Shown here: positions 28,105 through 37,281 of the stretch, piece after piece
How positions within the stretch are numbered: position 1 is the stretch's first letter
Layout of the letters: each line of letters starts with the position of its first letter
Assembly: GCA_023381355.1 (NCBI GenBank)
Contig: JAMCUL010000004.1
Coordinates: 39,788-103,787 of the forward strand
Length of the DNA stretch: 64,000 nt
Reading direction: 5' to 3'
From: Thermoplasmatota archaeon
GTDB lineage: Archaea > Thermoplasmatota > Thermoplasmata > Thermoplasmatales > Thermoplasmataceae
Made by a program: the position numbers and the translations under genes
Notes under the pieces: model-generated
Databases searched by the model: none
Told to the model about the DNA's origin: nothing
Seen by the model: the letters and a program-made list of their open reading frames with translations, nothing else

Positions 28105-29097
28105 TTATTTTGTTATTCCAGCTTTACGTTTCCATGCTGGAAAATTGACACACCTGTAATAATGATCCTCCTCGTCGGACTCTATAAGCTCTGGATGGGA
28201 CTCGGAGCAATAAGATTCACTGAACGGGCACCTGCTGATAAACTGGCACCCATGGTTGTCGGGATCAAAGTTTGTCGGTGTACCTTTCAGCTTGATTATA
28301 TTTTCCCTTCTTATCCCGATCCTTGGGATGCTTCTCGTGAGAAGATAGGTATATGGATGCATGGGGTTTTCAAGGAACTCATTATACTTCCCTTTCTCCA
28401 CAAGCTCACCGGCATAAAGCATTCCAATATCATCAGACATTTCATAGAGAATTGAGAGATCATGTGTTATGAATATCATCGATATCTTTGTCTTTCTCTG
28501 TATCTCACGGATATCCTTAAGTATGTCGTGCTCCACAAGTACATCAAGCCCCGTGGTGGGTTCATCCAGAATTACCAGTTTTGGGGAAAGAAGAAGAGAC
28601 ATTGCTATGACCGTTCTCTGCTTCATTCCTCCACTTAACTCATGAGGAAAACTGTAGAGAATAGATTCATCAAGCCTTACCATCCTCACGGCTTCCTGGA
28701 TTCTTTCCATATTTTCCTCAGGATCCTTTCCATGGGCAATCAGCACATCAAAGAACTGGTACAGTATCTTCTTAACCGGATTCAACGCGTTCATAGCCGC
28801 CTGGGGAACAAAGGAGAGATGTACTGCCCTGAGTTTTCTAAGATCAGGCAGTTCCATCTTGAGAAGATCCCTGCCATCAAATATAACCTCGCCTGATTCA
28901 ATTTCGCCCGGATATTTAAGCGATCTGTAAATTGCCTGAGCAAGTGTACTTTTTCCCGATCCAGATTCGCCTGCAATTCCGAGTATCCTCCCTGCATTGA
29001 CCTCGAGATTTAGATTGTTGATTATCCTGGTGAAACCTCCCTCAGAATTATAGCCTACCGATAAATTTCTTATGCTCATTATGGAATTTCCTGTCAT
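28105..29097 (-). CDS. Opp/Dpp-type ABC transporter ATPase (DppD-like)
   Basis: Nucleotide-binding subunit of 330 residues. It has Walker A GESGSGKSTLAQ, the signature ELSGGMKQRTVIAMSLL, Walker B LVILDEPTTGLD and the switch His in ITHDLSIL. The C-terminal oligopeptide-type extension has a Cys set, CQFISRCPFSESYC, followed by HPELIE, which in this family often carries an Fe-S cluster or zinc site. It partners with the next ATPase upstream (29106). It is the last transporter gene of the operon. Confidence 0.93.
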   Translation of the reverse strand: MTGNSIMSIRNLSVGYNSEGGFTRIINNLNLEVNAGRILGIAGESGSGKSTLAQAIYRSLKYPGEIESGEVIFDGRDLLKMELPDLRKLRAVHLSFVPQAAMNALNPVKKILYQFFDVLIAHGKDPEENMERIQEAVRMVRLDESILYSFPHELSGGMKQRTVIAMSLLLSPKLVILDEPTTGLDVLVEHDILKDIREIQRKTKISMIFITHDLSILYEMSDDIGMLYAGELVEKGKYNEFLENPMHPYTYLLTRSIPRIGIRRENIIKLKGTPTNFDPDNHGCQFISRCPFSESYCSESHPELIESDEEDHYYRCVNFPAWKRKAGITK

Positions 29098-29105
29098 GTT
29101 CTCCC

Positions 29106-29897
29106 CTATAATCTCTTGTAAGGATCCGGTGCGGCATCAATAAGAGCACGGGTGTAGGGATCCGATGGATTCTTTATCAAATCCGGGGTGTTCCCCTCCT
29201 CCACGATCTTTCCATTGTGCAGTACATAGATCCTGTCGGATATCACGCTCACGGTATTGAGATCATGCGTGATATATATTACACCGATTCCCAGTTGATC
29301 CCTGATTGAACTGAGAAGGTCAAGCACCTCTATCCTCAATGAGACATCAAGCATTGACACTGGCTCGTCTGCAATGAGTACTTTTGGGTTTACAGCAAGT
29401 GCCCTTGCCAGGTAGACTCTCTGTCTCTGTCCACCGGATATCTGATGTGGAAATTTCTCCCTGAAATAGGATGGCGGATTAAGGCGGACCATATCCAGAA
29501 GTTCGTCAATCCTTTCATCAATGTTACCCCTGAAATGACTCAGTATCAGCGGCCGTCTTATATGCCAGTCCACAGTGTGATATGGATCGAGAGATGCATA
29601 TGGATCCTGGAATACCATCTGAATTTCTGACCTGTACTTTTTCAACTTCCTTCCCTTATACCGTGTAACATCCTCATCCATGAAATATATTTTCCCGGAT
29701 GTCGGCCTGTAAAGGAGGACCAGAAGTCTTGCCAGGGTACTCTTCCCACTGCCGCTTGCCCCGACAAGGGCAAGGATCTCCCTCTCATTGAGATAAATGT
29801 TCACGTCATCTAACGCCTGGAGGATATTCCCGGAAACAAGGCCCTTCCTTATGAGGAACTGTTTCCCGATTCCCTCAGTTCTCAGAATTTGCTGCAT
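29106..29897 (-). CDS. Opp/Dpp-type ABC transporter ATPase (DppF-like)
   Basis: Second ATPase of the transporter, 263 residues. Motifs are GASGSGKSTLARLL, QISGGQRQRVYLARAL, VLIADEPVSMLDVSLR and ITHDLNTV; the C-terminus is the short DppF kind, ending ALIDAAPDPYKRL, without the Cys cluster. It overlaps the permease gene upstream (stop at 29875) by 23 bases and is nine bases before the DppD-like gene, so the operon order is binding protein, B, C, F, D. Confidence 0.93.
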   Translation of the reverse strand: MQQILRTEGIGKQFLIRKGLVSGNILQALDDVNIYLNEREILALVGASGSGKSTLARLLVLLYRPTSGKIYFMDEDVTRYKGRKLKKYRSEIQMVFQDPYASLDPYHTVDWHIRRPLILSHFRGNIDERIDELLDMVRLNPPSYFREKFPHQISGGQRQRVYLARALAVNPKVLIADEPVSMLDVSLRIEVLDLLSSIRDQLGIGVIYITHDLNTVSVISDRIYVLHNGKIVEEGNTPDLIKNPSDPYTRALIDAAPDPYKRL

Positions 29898-30855
29898 CTT
29901 TCACCTTCCTCTTCTTTTTGTTATACATCCTGAGAGATGGATTTGCAATCTCGTCCAGCCCAAAGTTTAGCAGTATGAACGAGAACATCAGTGCCGATAT
30001 CATCAGGCTCGGAGGAAGTATCCACCACCACTGACCCGTCAGATAGGCCTCATCATTGATTGCCCAGTAAAGCATGGTTCCCCAGTTAACCTGGCTCAGA
30101 TTTCCAACCCCAAGGTACTCAACAAACGTGAGACCCATCACGCCATACATAGCAGTGAAGAAGAAGTTGGATACAATAACAGGCATGATCGCCTTAATGA
30201 TCTGCCTGAATATTATGCTGATTCTTGATTCCCCTATCAGGATCGAGGAGAGGATATAATCCCTCTTTGAGACTGATAATGTGACAGACCTGAATGTTCT
30301 TGCACCGAAGGCCCATCCCGTGATTATGAGAATAAGAACGGTTGGAAGATATCCAAGGTTCTGCTTGAGGCCAAGGAAATATGTCCCAAATAACATTATA
30401 AGCAGAACACCGGGCACAACCAGAAATATGTTGACTATAGAATTTATCAGATCATTGAGGCGCTTGGATGCAAAACCGGAAAGTACTCCAACGAATACTG
30501 AAATGAGTGTCCCGATAATCCCCACAGCAAAACCTATCATCAGAGTCGGCGCGGCACCTGCAAAAAGCTGTGAGAACACGTCCTGCCCGTATCCAGTCGT
30601 TCCAAGTATATTCACTGAATTTGGAGGCAACGACTTCCTGAAAATGTAGGCATTTGGATTGTATGGGGTAAGGAATAATCCTGAAATGGCAAAAATGCCT
30701 ATGGCAAGGAGAATGAAGAATCCTAATGTAGATTTTCCATTCTGGAACAGAATCCCCAATGAGGATTTGATCTTGACAGCCATCCCCCTCAAAATTGACA
30801 GGATACCGGATCTTTCCATTACGCCAGTTTCGTTCACATTATTCATTCTATCCAC
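29875..30855 (-). CDS. ABC transporter permease (DppC-like)
   Basis: Inner-membrane permease of 326 residues. A first membrane helix (STLGFFILLAIGIFAISGLFL) is followed by the GTTGYGQDVFSQLFAGA stretch typical of DppC. Five further helices follow, and the EAA-like coupling loop is RTFRSVTLSVSKRDYILSSILIGESRISIIFRQI. The N-terminal 35 residues are an extra hydrophilic stretch with possible later starts. It overlaps the DppB-like gene by eight bases and the DppF-like gene by 23. Confidence 0.92.
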   Translation of the reverse strand: MDRMNNVNETGVMERSGILSILRGMAVKIKSSLGILFQNGKSTLGFFILLAIGIFAISGLFLTPYNPNAYIFRKSLPPNSVNILGTTGYGQDVFSQLFAGAAPTLMIGFAVGIIGTLISVFVGVLSGFASKRLNDLINSIVNIFLVVPGVLLIMLFGTYFLGLKQNLGYLPTVLILIITGWAFGARTFRSVTLSVSKRDYILSSILIGESRISIIFRQIIKAIMPVIVSNFFFTAMYGVMGLTFVEYLGVGNLSQVNWGTMLYWAINDEAYLTGQWWWILPPSLMISALMFSFILLNFGLDEIANPSLRMYNKKKRKVKDAANSEN

Positions 30856-31852
30856 TCTCCTGTCTTATTCTTGGATCGAGAAAGCCATACAGAAGATCGA
30901 CGATAAAATTACCAACAAGCACTGCAATTATAACCATAAGAAAGATCCCCTGCATCAACGGATAGTCCAGATTGTCGATTGCAGTAATCATATACATTCC
31001 AACACCTGGATATGAAAATATGGATTCCTCAATAATCACCCCGCTCATGGAGAGACCTATTGACATGGAGAAACCTGTCAGATTCGGGAGTATGGCATTC
31101 CTGTACGCAATACTCTTCAGCTGGTAATCTTTCATTCCAAGATTCTCGGAGTAATTTATGAAATCGCTGTTAAGATTGGGGATAATATTATTCCTCATTC
31201 CAAGAGTCCATCCCCCAAGAGATGTCAGAACAATTGTCAGGACAGGCAGGAATGCGTGATAGAGCACTGAAATTATGAACGGAACAGAGAAACTTTCGTT
31301 AAGGCTTGAACTGTACGCCCCACCAAGAGGAAACATCTTTCCATTGACAGCGAAAATATCAAGAATGATGAAGGCCATCACAAAAGCTGGAAAAGATGCC
31401 ATGAACATGCTGAATATATCCACGGTAAGATCCTTCCACGTGTTCCTGTTTATACCTCCATATCTTCCCATTCGATTTCCTATGAAGAATGAGATGGAGA
31501 TCGAGGTAATTACAAGGAATAGTGTCCATGGAAGTGCCTGTGCAAGAATCGTGGAAACTGAAACTGGATAATATGTTATTGAAACACCAAGATTCCCATG
31601 GAAGAGATCGTTAATATAGGTCAAATACTGGTCGTATATTGGAGCATGAGACAGCCCATATTCTGCTTCCAGCTGATGAAGATATGCTACGTTAACTGAG
31701 CCACCTGAAGCTTTGACAACGTCCTCGTATATAGTCTCAGCCGGATTTCCCGGTATCAATCTGGGAAGAACAAAATTTAGTGTTATGGCTCCAAATAAAA
31801 CTATAATAAAAAGAAAAATTTTATTGATAATATATTTTATTGGAATTTTCAA
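30848..31852 (-). CDS. ABC transporter permease (DppB-like)
   Basis: Inner-membrane permease of 334 residues. The N-terminal helix (IFLFIIVLFGAITLNFVLPRLIPGNPAE) is diagnostic of the DppB family. About six membrane helices are visible, with the coupling loop INYSENLGMKDYQLKSIAYRNAILPNLTGFSMSIGLSMSGVIIEESIFSYPGVG. It starts 15 bases after the binding-protein gene and heterodimerises with the DppC-like protein. Confidence 0.92.
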   Translation of the reverse strand: MKIPIKYIINKIFLFIIVLFGAITLNFVLPRLIPGNPAETIYEDVVKASGGSVNVAYLHQLEAEYGLSHAPIYDQYLTYINDLFHGNLGVSITYYPVSVSTILAQALPWTLFLVITSISISFFIGNRMGRYGGINRNTWKDLTVDIFSMFMASFPAFVMAFIILDIFAVNGKMFPLGGAYSSSLNESFSVPFIISVLYHAFLPVLTIVLTSLGGWTLGMRNNIIPNLNSDFINYSENLGMKDYQLKSIAYRNAILPNLTGFSMSIGLSMSGVIIEESIFSYPGVGMYMITAIDNLDYPLMQGIFLMVIIAVLVGNFIVDLLYGFLDPRIRQESG

Positions 31853-31867
31853 ACATACCTACCTTCA

Positions 31868-33697
31868 TCATTCCTTTGTCTTCATCTTCTTTGATCTCAC
31901 CCATCCGAATGCTGCCACTGCAGCTATTACAACTACCACGACTGCTGCTATGATGTAGTAGTCGGCATTGCTTAAACCGGTGTTGTTAGGAGCATTACTC
32001 TTCACATATAAATGTAACACTACAACCTCACTTGGTCCAGGGTACCATGGCATTGGTATCCAGTAAGGATGGGCTGCATTTGGCCATCCACCGATGGTTG
32101 TGTTGACGTATTCATACCAGTCAGCAGAATAGACAAGAGGTATTATAGGCATCTGTTGCAACATTATGGATGCCATGCCGTTTATATCTGCCTCCTGGGT
32201 ACTGTTTGTGATTGCTGATGGGAAGTTATTATAGTACTGCTCAAACTGTGAAGGCACATTCCATCTCTCGGGGTTGATGTAGGCGTTAGTCTTTATTGGA
32301 ACGACTGGACCCTGTATTCCACTGTAATCATACCACGGGTTTGGACCGATGCCAGTGTCGGTATCCAGTGCCATTGTATAATTACCGTCGGTGACGTCAC
32401 CGCTTACAACCGACTGAGTTGGTGTTGTTGTGGTGACGGATATCCCTATCTGCTTGAGGTCAGACGCAATGATGGTTATATCAGTGTCCCAGTCTGAATA
32501 TCCCGCTATGGACATCAGGTTGAGATTTGGCACTGCAACACCGTTTGGTGAATATAGCTGCCCTGATTTAAGGGTAAAGCCATGTGATTCAAGGAGTTTC
32601 AGTGCGGCGGTTTGATTGAATGTTGCCAGCTGGTTTGCCAGCTTGGTATTTGTTGAGTTGAGATAGGACATCTGTTGCTGCAGTATATTTGCAGCATTCG
32701 CAGGTGTTTCATATCCGTACTCACCGATGTTCATGATTGCAGTCCTGTTTATTGCCAGGCTGATAGCCTGCCTGAAATAGCTCAGGTTCAACGGATATAT
32801 CATATTGTTGAGTAGAAGTGTTACAGGCTGTCCTGGAGGGTACCAGTACTTATTATGCTCAGGGTTGTTTGCTACGAATAGCTGTGTTACGTTTGGTTCG
32901 AACACGGACGCCCACTGTACTTTTCCTTCTGCAAGCGCGAGAGAAAGCGCACTGTTGCTCGTATAATCTACATAGACAACGTGGTCGATTTTCGGTTCAT
33001 TTGGCTGCCAGTAATGCGGATTCTTGACCAGAACAATCTTCTGAGGGGAGAATGACTGCATCATGTATGGACCTGTCCCCACTGGATCTGTAACCTGCTT
33101 GCTTGCAGGGTTACTCACATTCTGCCAGAGATTCTTTGGCATTATGAATGTCGAGCCAATGTAGAATAGATACTGAGTCTGCGGCTGTGTGAAATTGAAT
33201 TCCACTTCATAATTGTTTATTGCTGAGATGTTGCTCACTGTTCCCCATTCATCATAATCCTTTTTCTCAACATTGAATGTAAAAACAACACTCGACGCGT
33301 TGAACTGTTCTCCATTGGAGAATGTGACATTGTGCCTGAGATCTATTGTTAGATTTCTTCCACCATTCAGGAAATGATAGGAAGTTGCCAGCCATGGCAG
33401 GAGGGTGCCATTGTAAGTGTTTATCTGGAAAAGTGGTTCATATATGAAACCCATTATTCCAGCAGGAGTGCTCCATACATTGAACGGGTTGAAATTGTCA
33501 GTGAATGCCGGTGTTGGACCTGGAGACAGGTAAAGGGACGAATTCGCTGTACTATTTGACGTCTGTGGCGATGCAAAAATGCCGCCATTAGAACTGTTGC
33601 CATTGGCAGAAACCGCAATAACCATCATGGAAGAAAGAACCATGATGATCGCTGCGGTCAGTGCCATAACGATCTTCTTTTTTTCTTTAATATTCAT
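31868..33697 (-). CDS. Extracellular solute-binding protein (family 5, membrane-anchored)
   Basis: Binding protein of 609 residues for an Opp/Dpp-type importer. An N-terminal signal/anchor (KKKIVMALTAAIIMVLSSMMVIAVSA) is followed by a Ser/Asn/Thr-rich linker and the family 5 fold (PAFTDNFNPFNVW, YEPLFQINTYNGTLLPWLATSYHF, FNGEQFNASSVVFTF-type segments). A C-terminal membrane helix (YYIIAAVVVVVIAAVAAFGWV) with a basic end anchors it outside, as in archaea such as Sulfolobus. The linked GH1 and TrmB genes suggest oligosaccharides rather than peptides (inference). Confidence 0.92.
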   Translation of the reverse strand: MNIKEKKKIVMALTAAIIMVLSSMMVIAVSANGNSSNGGIFASPQTSNSTANSSLYLSPGPTPAFTDNFNPFNVWSTPAGIMGFIYEPLFQINTYNGTLLPWLATSYHFLNGGRNLTIDLRHNVTFSNGEQFNASSVVFTFNVEKKDYDEWGTVSNISAINNYEVEFNFTQPQTQYLFYIGSTFIMPKNLWQNVSNPASKQVTDPVGTGPYMMQSFSPQKIVLVKNPHYWQPNEPKIDHVVYVDYTSNSALSLALAEGKVQWASVFEPNVTQLFVANNPEHNKYWYPPGQPVTLLLNNMIYPLNLSYFRQAISLAINRTAIMNIGEYGYETPANAANILQQQMSYLNSTNTKLANQLATFNQTAALKLLESHGFTLKSGQLYSPNGVAVPNLNLMSIAGYSDWDTDITIIASDLKQIGISVTTTTPTQSVVSGDVTDGNYTMALDTDTGIGPNPWYDYSGIQGPVVPIKTNAYINPERWNVPSQFEQYYNNFPSAITNSTQEADINGMASIMLQQMPIIPLVYSADWYEYVNTTIGGWPNAAHPYWIPMPWYPGPSEVVVLHLYVKSNAPNNTGLSNADYYIIAAVVVVVIAAVAAFGWVRSKKMKTKE

Positions 33698-33743
33698 AGA
33701 CGTTTCGACTGAATTTCATTATTTAAATTTATTCGAAATTGCG

Positions 33744-33762
33744 ATACTATATGACATAGTAT
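33744..33762 (-). promoter_or_regulatory. Perfect palindromic operator upstream of the sugar transporter operon
   Basis: Arms ATACTAT and ATAGTAT separated by ATGAC. The minus-strand TATA-like box (AAATTTAAATAAT, about 33717-33731) lies between it and the leaderless ATG at 33697. Its TACT and AGTA ends recall the TrmB half-sites known from Thermococcales, with a wider spacing. A diverged copy sits at the same distance before the GH1 gene. Confidence 0.7.
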
Positions 33763-33917
33763 GTTAATTTTCGAGAGTGAATTTCCCAGATTGCATATTG
33801 AAAACTCCTGATTTTGTGCTGTCATTACAGGAATCTCCATGCCTGCAATTTTGTCTCAATATTCTATCCGATAATTTGAATTATATTCTATCAAAAGGTT
33901 TGGCTTTCGACAATTTA

Positions 33918-34289
33918 TCATAGAGTCAATAGCATATATGCCACTATAAGACCTGCCATGATAAGGATGAGAGCACCTGTGAGCAATTCAGCACCGGATC
34001 GTGGACGGAATGTCTCTTTCTCGATGCTGTTCTTATTCAGAATGAATGATCGCATTGCCATGACCTGAAGGAAACCCCCTGAAACCACCAGGAATACTCC
34101 GACGTCTGTTGAAAGGTGGTAGGACGTTTCAGGAGCGCCAGGAACCAGTTCCTTGATGATGATTCCAAATTTCGCAACGACAAATCCAAGAGCGATAATT
34201 GCTATTCCCGTCCTCACCCAGGCCAGGTAAGTCCTCTCATTTGCCATATGATCGGTTATCTTATTCTGATTGAATTGTTCATTCACCAC
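33918..34289 (-). CDS. DUF202 (YidH-type) membrane protein
   Basis: A 123-residue membrane protein with three predicted helices. The DUF202 mark is ANERTYLAWVRTGIAIIALGFVVAKFG, where the helix follows an E-R-T-x-L-A-W-x-R-T motif. Helix two is VGVFLVVSGGFLQVMAM and helix three GALILIMAGLIVAYMLLTL. The function of the family is not known. It stands alone, divergent from the next plus-strand gene by 131 bases. Confidence 0.88.
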   Translation of the reverse strand: MVNEQFNQNKITDHMANERTYLAWVRTGIAIIALGFVVAKFGIIIKELVPGAPETSYHLSTDVGVFLVVSGGFLQVMAMRSFILNKNSIEKETFRPRSGAELLTGALILIMAGLIVAYMLLTL

Positions 34290-34420
34290 GCTATTAAAAA
34301 TATATACACCCTAATAAGAGGTTCGCTTTTAAATGGAGAAATCAATTCTGGCCCCTTTGAGATATTATAATTTTTCGTAATGTACAATAATCCTTATTAA
34401 CAATTCTGTAATAAAAAATA

Positions 34421-35287
34421 GTGTCAAGCGAAGAAGGACTCGGGTCTCTTACGGTTTCTAAACTGATGGAAATATGCAAAATCGAGGGTTTGGAAGATAT
34501 TCCCAAGAAGATCAAGAAGCAGGAACTGATAAAAACCATGATGGAGAAGATACCTGATAATAAACTGGAGAAATACCTTAAAGAAACAACGAATCCTGAA
34601 AAAAATAAACACAAGGTAACAGGAAGTGCCCAGAAAGAGGGAGACAATTATGTGAGGGAGAAAGTGATAGTAGAACTCCAAAAACACAGGATTCACAGGA
34701 TACTTCTTAACGAGCTCGCTGAGAACCTTGGAGAAAAACCCCCAACAGGCAAGGGTATTCAGCTGTTTGATGGAATGAGCGATCGTATGCTGAAGGAACT
34801 TGAAAAAATATTCCTGAAACCTAATGAAGAGGAGAGTGAAAGGACATTCACAATGATCTGCTCAAACTGGCTCATATTCAAGGCAAAGGAGATCGAGAGC
34901 ATAAAGACAGGATATCAGATTGATGATAAAAACAGGGTTGACGTAATAGCATATGATGTTGGAAATCTTCCATACATAATGGCAGAATGTAGCCTTGGGA
35001 AGAATTTTGATGGTGAATCACTGAACATGTCAATTGATAAGGCCACCAAGATACTTGATATTCACGGAAAGAAAATTGCAAAGAGATACAGGGAGGCGTG
35101 GCTTAGAATTTACTTCTTTGGTGATGAGCAAAGTTCATCCAGGCTGCTTGAACTTATAAGGAAGAACGGCAAGATTGATCAATATGGTGAAATGCATATA
35201 AAACGTGGCCTGTTTAAGACGGACTATAACTTGAAATTCCACGTATATTCAGTCAATGATGGAAAATTCCACGGCTTGTTGTTTTGA
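34421..35287 (+). CDS. SAP/Rho-N-like domain protein with a possible PD-(D/E)XK nuclease domain
   Basis: Unassigned protein of 288 residues. Residues 8-45 (SLTVSKLMEICKIEGL and the following Lys-rich helix) fit a SAP or Rho-N nucleic-acid-binding fold. After a charged linker, the middle holds a helical region (REKVIVELQKHRIHRILLNEL). The C-terminal part has RVDVIAYD followed 15 residues later by AECSLGK, with a nearby upstream Glu, resembling the PD-(D/E)XK nuclease core, though the usual ExK is ECS. A TATA-like CTTATTAAC about 25 bases before the GTG at 34421 fits a leaderless start. No restriction or repair partner is adjacent. Confidence 0.65.
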   Translation: MSSEEGLGSLTVSKLMEICKIEGLEDIPKKIKKQELIKTMMEKIPDNKLEKYLKETTNPEKNKHKVTGSAQKEGDNYVREKVIVELQKHRIHRILLNELAENLGEKPPTGKGIQLFDGMSDRMLKELEKIFLKPNEEESERTFTMICSNWLIFKAKEIESIKTGYQIDDKNRVDVIAYDVGNLPYIMAECSLGKNFDGESLNMSIDKATKILDIHGKKIAKRYREAWLRIYFFGDEQSSSRLLELIRKNGKIDQYGEMHIKRGLFKTDYNLKFHVYSVNDGKFHGLLF

Positions 35288-35747
35288 TTTCCACCCATAA
35301 TTTGACATGAAGATTTAAACAGCCCATTCTAACTCTGAAGAAACTTATCATTGCGTCTTATGGCAACTTTTCCTTATCAGTTGAATGATAAACATACCAT
35401 TTTAGTTAGCAGAAAATGCGCCATATGATACAGACTGGTCCCGTCCAGTATGCAATGAACTGCTTGTCATGATTAAAGCAGACTGAATAAGAGATTATGC
35501 GTATGGGCAAACTCCACTGACAGATGGTTGCATTAAGGATTACACCTTTTTTGAAAGTGCTATTCGGTATTTGACTAATTTATGTCTCTGATAATCCGAT
35601 TCATTGTTCATTTCGGAATCAGATCATGTTTTCGGTTGCATTGTTCAACTAAATATGTGCTGCAATCAGTGTTCATACAAATCTGAACAGCATATTTAAA
35701 ATCTCTTAAACAGAAACTGGAGTTGATCAATGAACCGAAAAATTTGA
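35288..35747. other. Intergenic region of 460 bases
   Basis: No gene is supported. One plus-strand frame (about 35406-35483) gives a protein-like run ending in a stop and re-opening in the same frame to about 35590, which could be a relic, but nothing identifies it. The right end is the 3' side of the convergent membrane-protein gene. Confidence 0.4.
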
Positions 35748-36140
35748 CTAACTGCCAGTGATCCTCTCAGTAATATTCCCCACGATTGCCATTTTTATGT
35801 CAGAACCCTGGCTTGCCCTGAAACCGATGAAGAGTCCGTATATCCAGAGGATAAAGGCAATAAGACCGATCAAAAGACCAATTGTTCCATCAAGTGCTAT
35901 AGCTGAATTGATTCCACTTATGGAACTTCCTGGTGAATATATCTGTCCCATTATAATCACTGAGATGATCCTGCCAATTATGAAGAGCACTACAAGAATG
36001 ATTCCCTCTACAGAGGATTGATACATATGGAACCTCATCCTTTTTTCCTGATCCTTGAAAATCACTGCAACAGCTATTGCTCCAATTATAGGTATGAGAT
36101 AGAGAATTATGTACCAGAATGGATCCGGCTTGCTTTCCAT
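35748..36140 (-). CDS. Small membrane protein, DUF4870/Tic20-like
   Basis: A 130-residue protein with four membrane segments: FWYIILYLIPIIGAIAVAVIF, a charged loop KDQEKRMRFHMYQSSVEG, GIILVVLFIIGRIISVIIMG, and a final pair IGLLIGLIAFILWIYGLFIGFRA. The short basic loop after helix 1 (F-H-x-x-Q-S) is typical of DUF4870. Function unknown. It is divergent from a candidate mini-gene at 36203. Confidence 0.75.
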   Translation of the reverse strand: MESKPDPFWYIILYLIPIIGAIAVAVIFKDQEKRMRFHMYQSSVEGIILVVLFIIGRIISVIIMGQIYSPGSSISGINSAIALDGTIGLLIGLIAFILWIYGLFIGFRASQGSDIKMAIVGNITERITGS

Positions 36141-36545
36141 GACCGTGGAATATTATAAAGTATTTTATTATTTCGTAATATATTGATTGAAATTAAAACG
36201 GAATGACTTCAGTTAAATTTTTACCATCTCTCCATGAGAATAATAGGGTTGACCTTGTGGATATCCTTTACCTTGTAAAGTCAATCATGAAATCTGGTTC
36301 ATTTAAAGGATCCACGTCCTTTTAAAATTAGGCCAGGATATTTTATGCTCAAAGATCTTATTATCCTGCTTCCCGGTATCATATTTTCCGAGGTCCATAC
36401 CAATAATGCACAAATTCGGAAGCGAGTGTTTTAATGCGTTTCAATGAGCTCAACAAATAGTTGACTCACCTGCAGTATACCAATGAACCAGAATAAAGAG
36501 TAGAAATTGTAATAGCAAAAAATTTAGGATGGACAGTTAAACAGA
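36141..36545. other. Intergenic region with a mini-ORF and hairpin
   Basis: About 405 bases. It contains the 40-codon frame described separately. A hairpin of AAAGGA (36305-36310) with TCCTTT (36317-36322), extended on both sides by A/T pairs with one bulged T, covers its stop codon. The rest shows no coding pattern. Confidence 0.45.
36203..36325 (+). CDS. Candidate leaderless 40-residue protein
   Basis: An open frame beginning MTSVKFLPSLHENNRVDLV and continuing DILYLVKSIMKSGSFKG, with an amphipathic helix in the middle. A TATA-like TAATATAT (36176-36183) centres about 25 bases before the ATG, the same spacing as at the leaderless genes of this window, and a hairpin overlaps the stop. No family is recognised. 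Confidence 0.35.
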   Translation: MTSVKFLPSLHENNRVDLVDILYLVKSIMKSGSFKGSTSF

Positions 36546-37157
36546 CTATCTGCCCATGAACTTAATGCCGGGACCCACAGGAATTGTCTTAGGCCTTATG
36601 CTGTTTATTATTATTGCAAAGCTTGTGTATGCTGCAAAAAACGCTGCCAGGATGCCAAGATATCCACCAGCGTGTGTCCATGTGGAACTCGAGTAGATTG
36701 CACCTATTCCGAGAGTCACGAAAGCTAGCCATAACGTCAGGAACGTTAGATTTAATGAAACATTGAGCATCATTGCACCTATCCACATATATAGCGTAAA
36801 TATTCCCCACAGAATAAGCGACCATCCAATAGCACTTGCCGGTAGTACAGTGACAACGTGCAGATCTGCAAGAATGTTTAGAAGAGCATAGAATTCCCAG
36901 AATGCACCGTAACTGGTAAAGGCGGTAAAACCGAAAGTGTTACCACGTCTCATCTCCCAGGACCCGGCAATCAGCTGGGCAATACCACCATAGGCCACTG
37001 CAAGTGGCACAACAACATTCACTCCCCCAGAACCAATCAGGCCAGCATTTACAAAACTCAGTAGAAATGTTGTGAACGCAAAACCTGCAAGACCAAGCGG
37101 GGCCGGATCAGCAGCCAGGGCTTTATTGAATGGATTTTCTTCGTTTACATCACTCAT
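36546..37157 (-). CDS. Acetate/succinate transporter, GPR1/FUN34/YaaH (SatP) family
   Basis: Membrane protein of 203 residues with six helices. The family motif near the N-terminus is ADPAPLGLAGFAF (NPAPLGL-type), followed by FVNAGLIG, the AYGGIAQLIAGSWEMRRGNTFGFTAFTSYGAFWEF segment, and the last helix FAAYTSFAIIINSIRP. Members carry acetate or succinate across the membrane. It is divergent from acetyl-CoA synthetase, with 124 bases between the two starts, so an acetate-uptake module is likely. Confidence 0.93.
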   Translation of the reverse strand: MSDVNEENPFNKALAADPAPLGLAGFAFTTFLLSFVNAGLIGSGGVNVVVPLAVAYGGIAQLIAGSWEMRRGNTFGFTAFTSYGAFWEFYALLNILADLHVVTVLPASAIGWSLILWGIFTLYMWIGAMMLNVSLNLTFLTLWLAFVTLGIGAIYSSSTWTHAGGYLGILAAFFAAYTSFAIIINSIRPKTIPVGPGIKFMGR

Positions 37158-37281
37158 ATGGCCCGCCTCCGATGTCGATAAGATAACTTAAAGATTTCCA
37201 TACAAAATATAAATCGAAAATATACTTAACCATTTCCTTTCATGGGGAAACTATATGTAATATTCTTTTTATATTCAAAGT

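Noticed and set aside
35406..35590. Possible broken gene in the 35.3-35.7 kb gap
   Set aside because: Two open stretches in one frame around a stop are expected by chance at this length, and nothing identifies the sequence.
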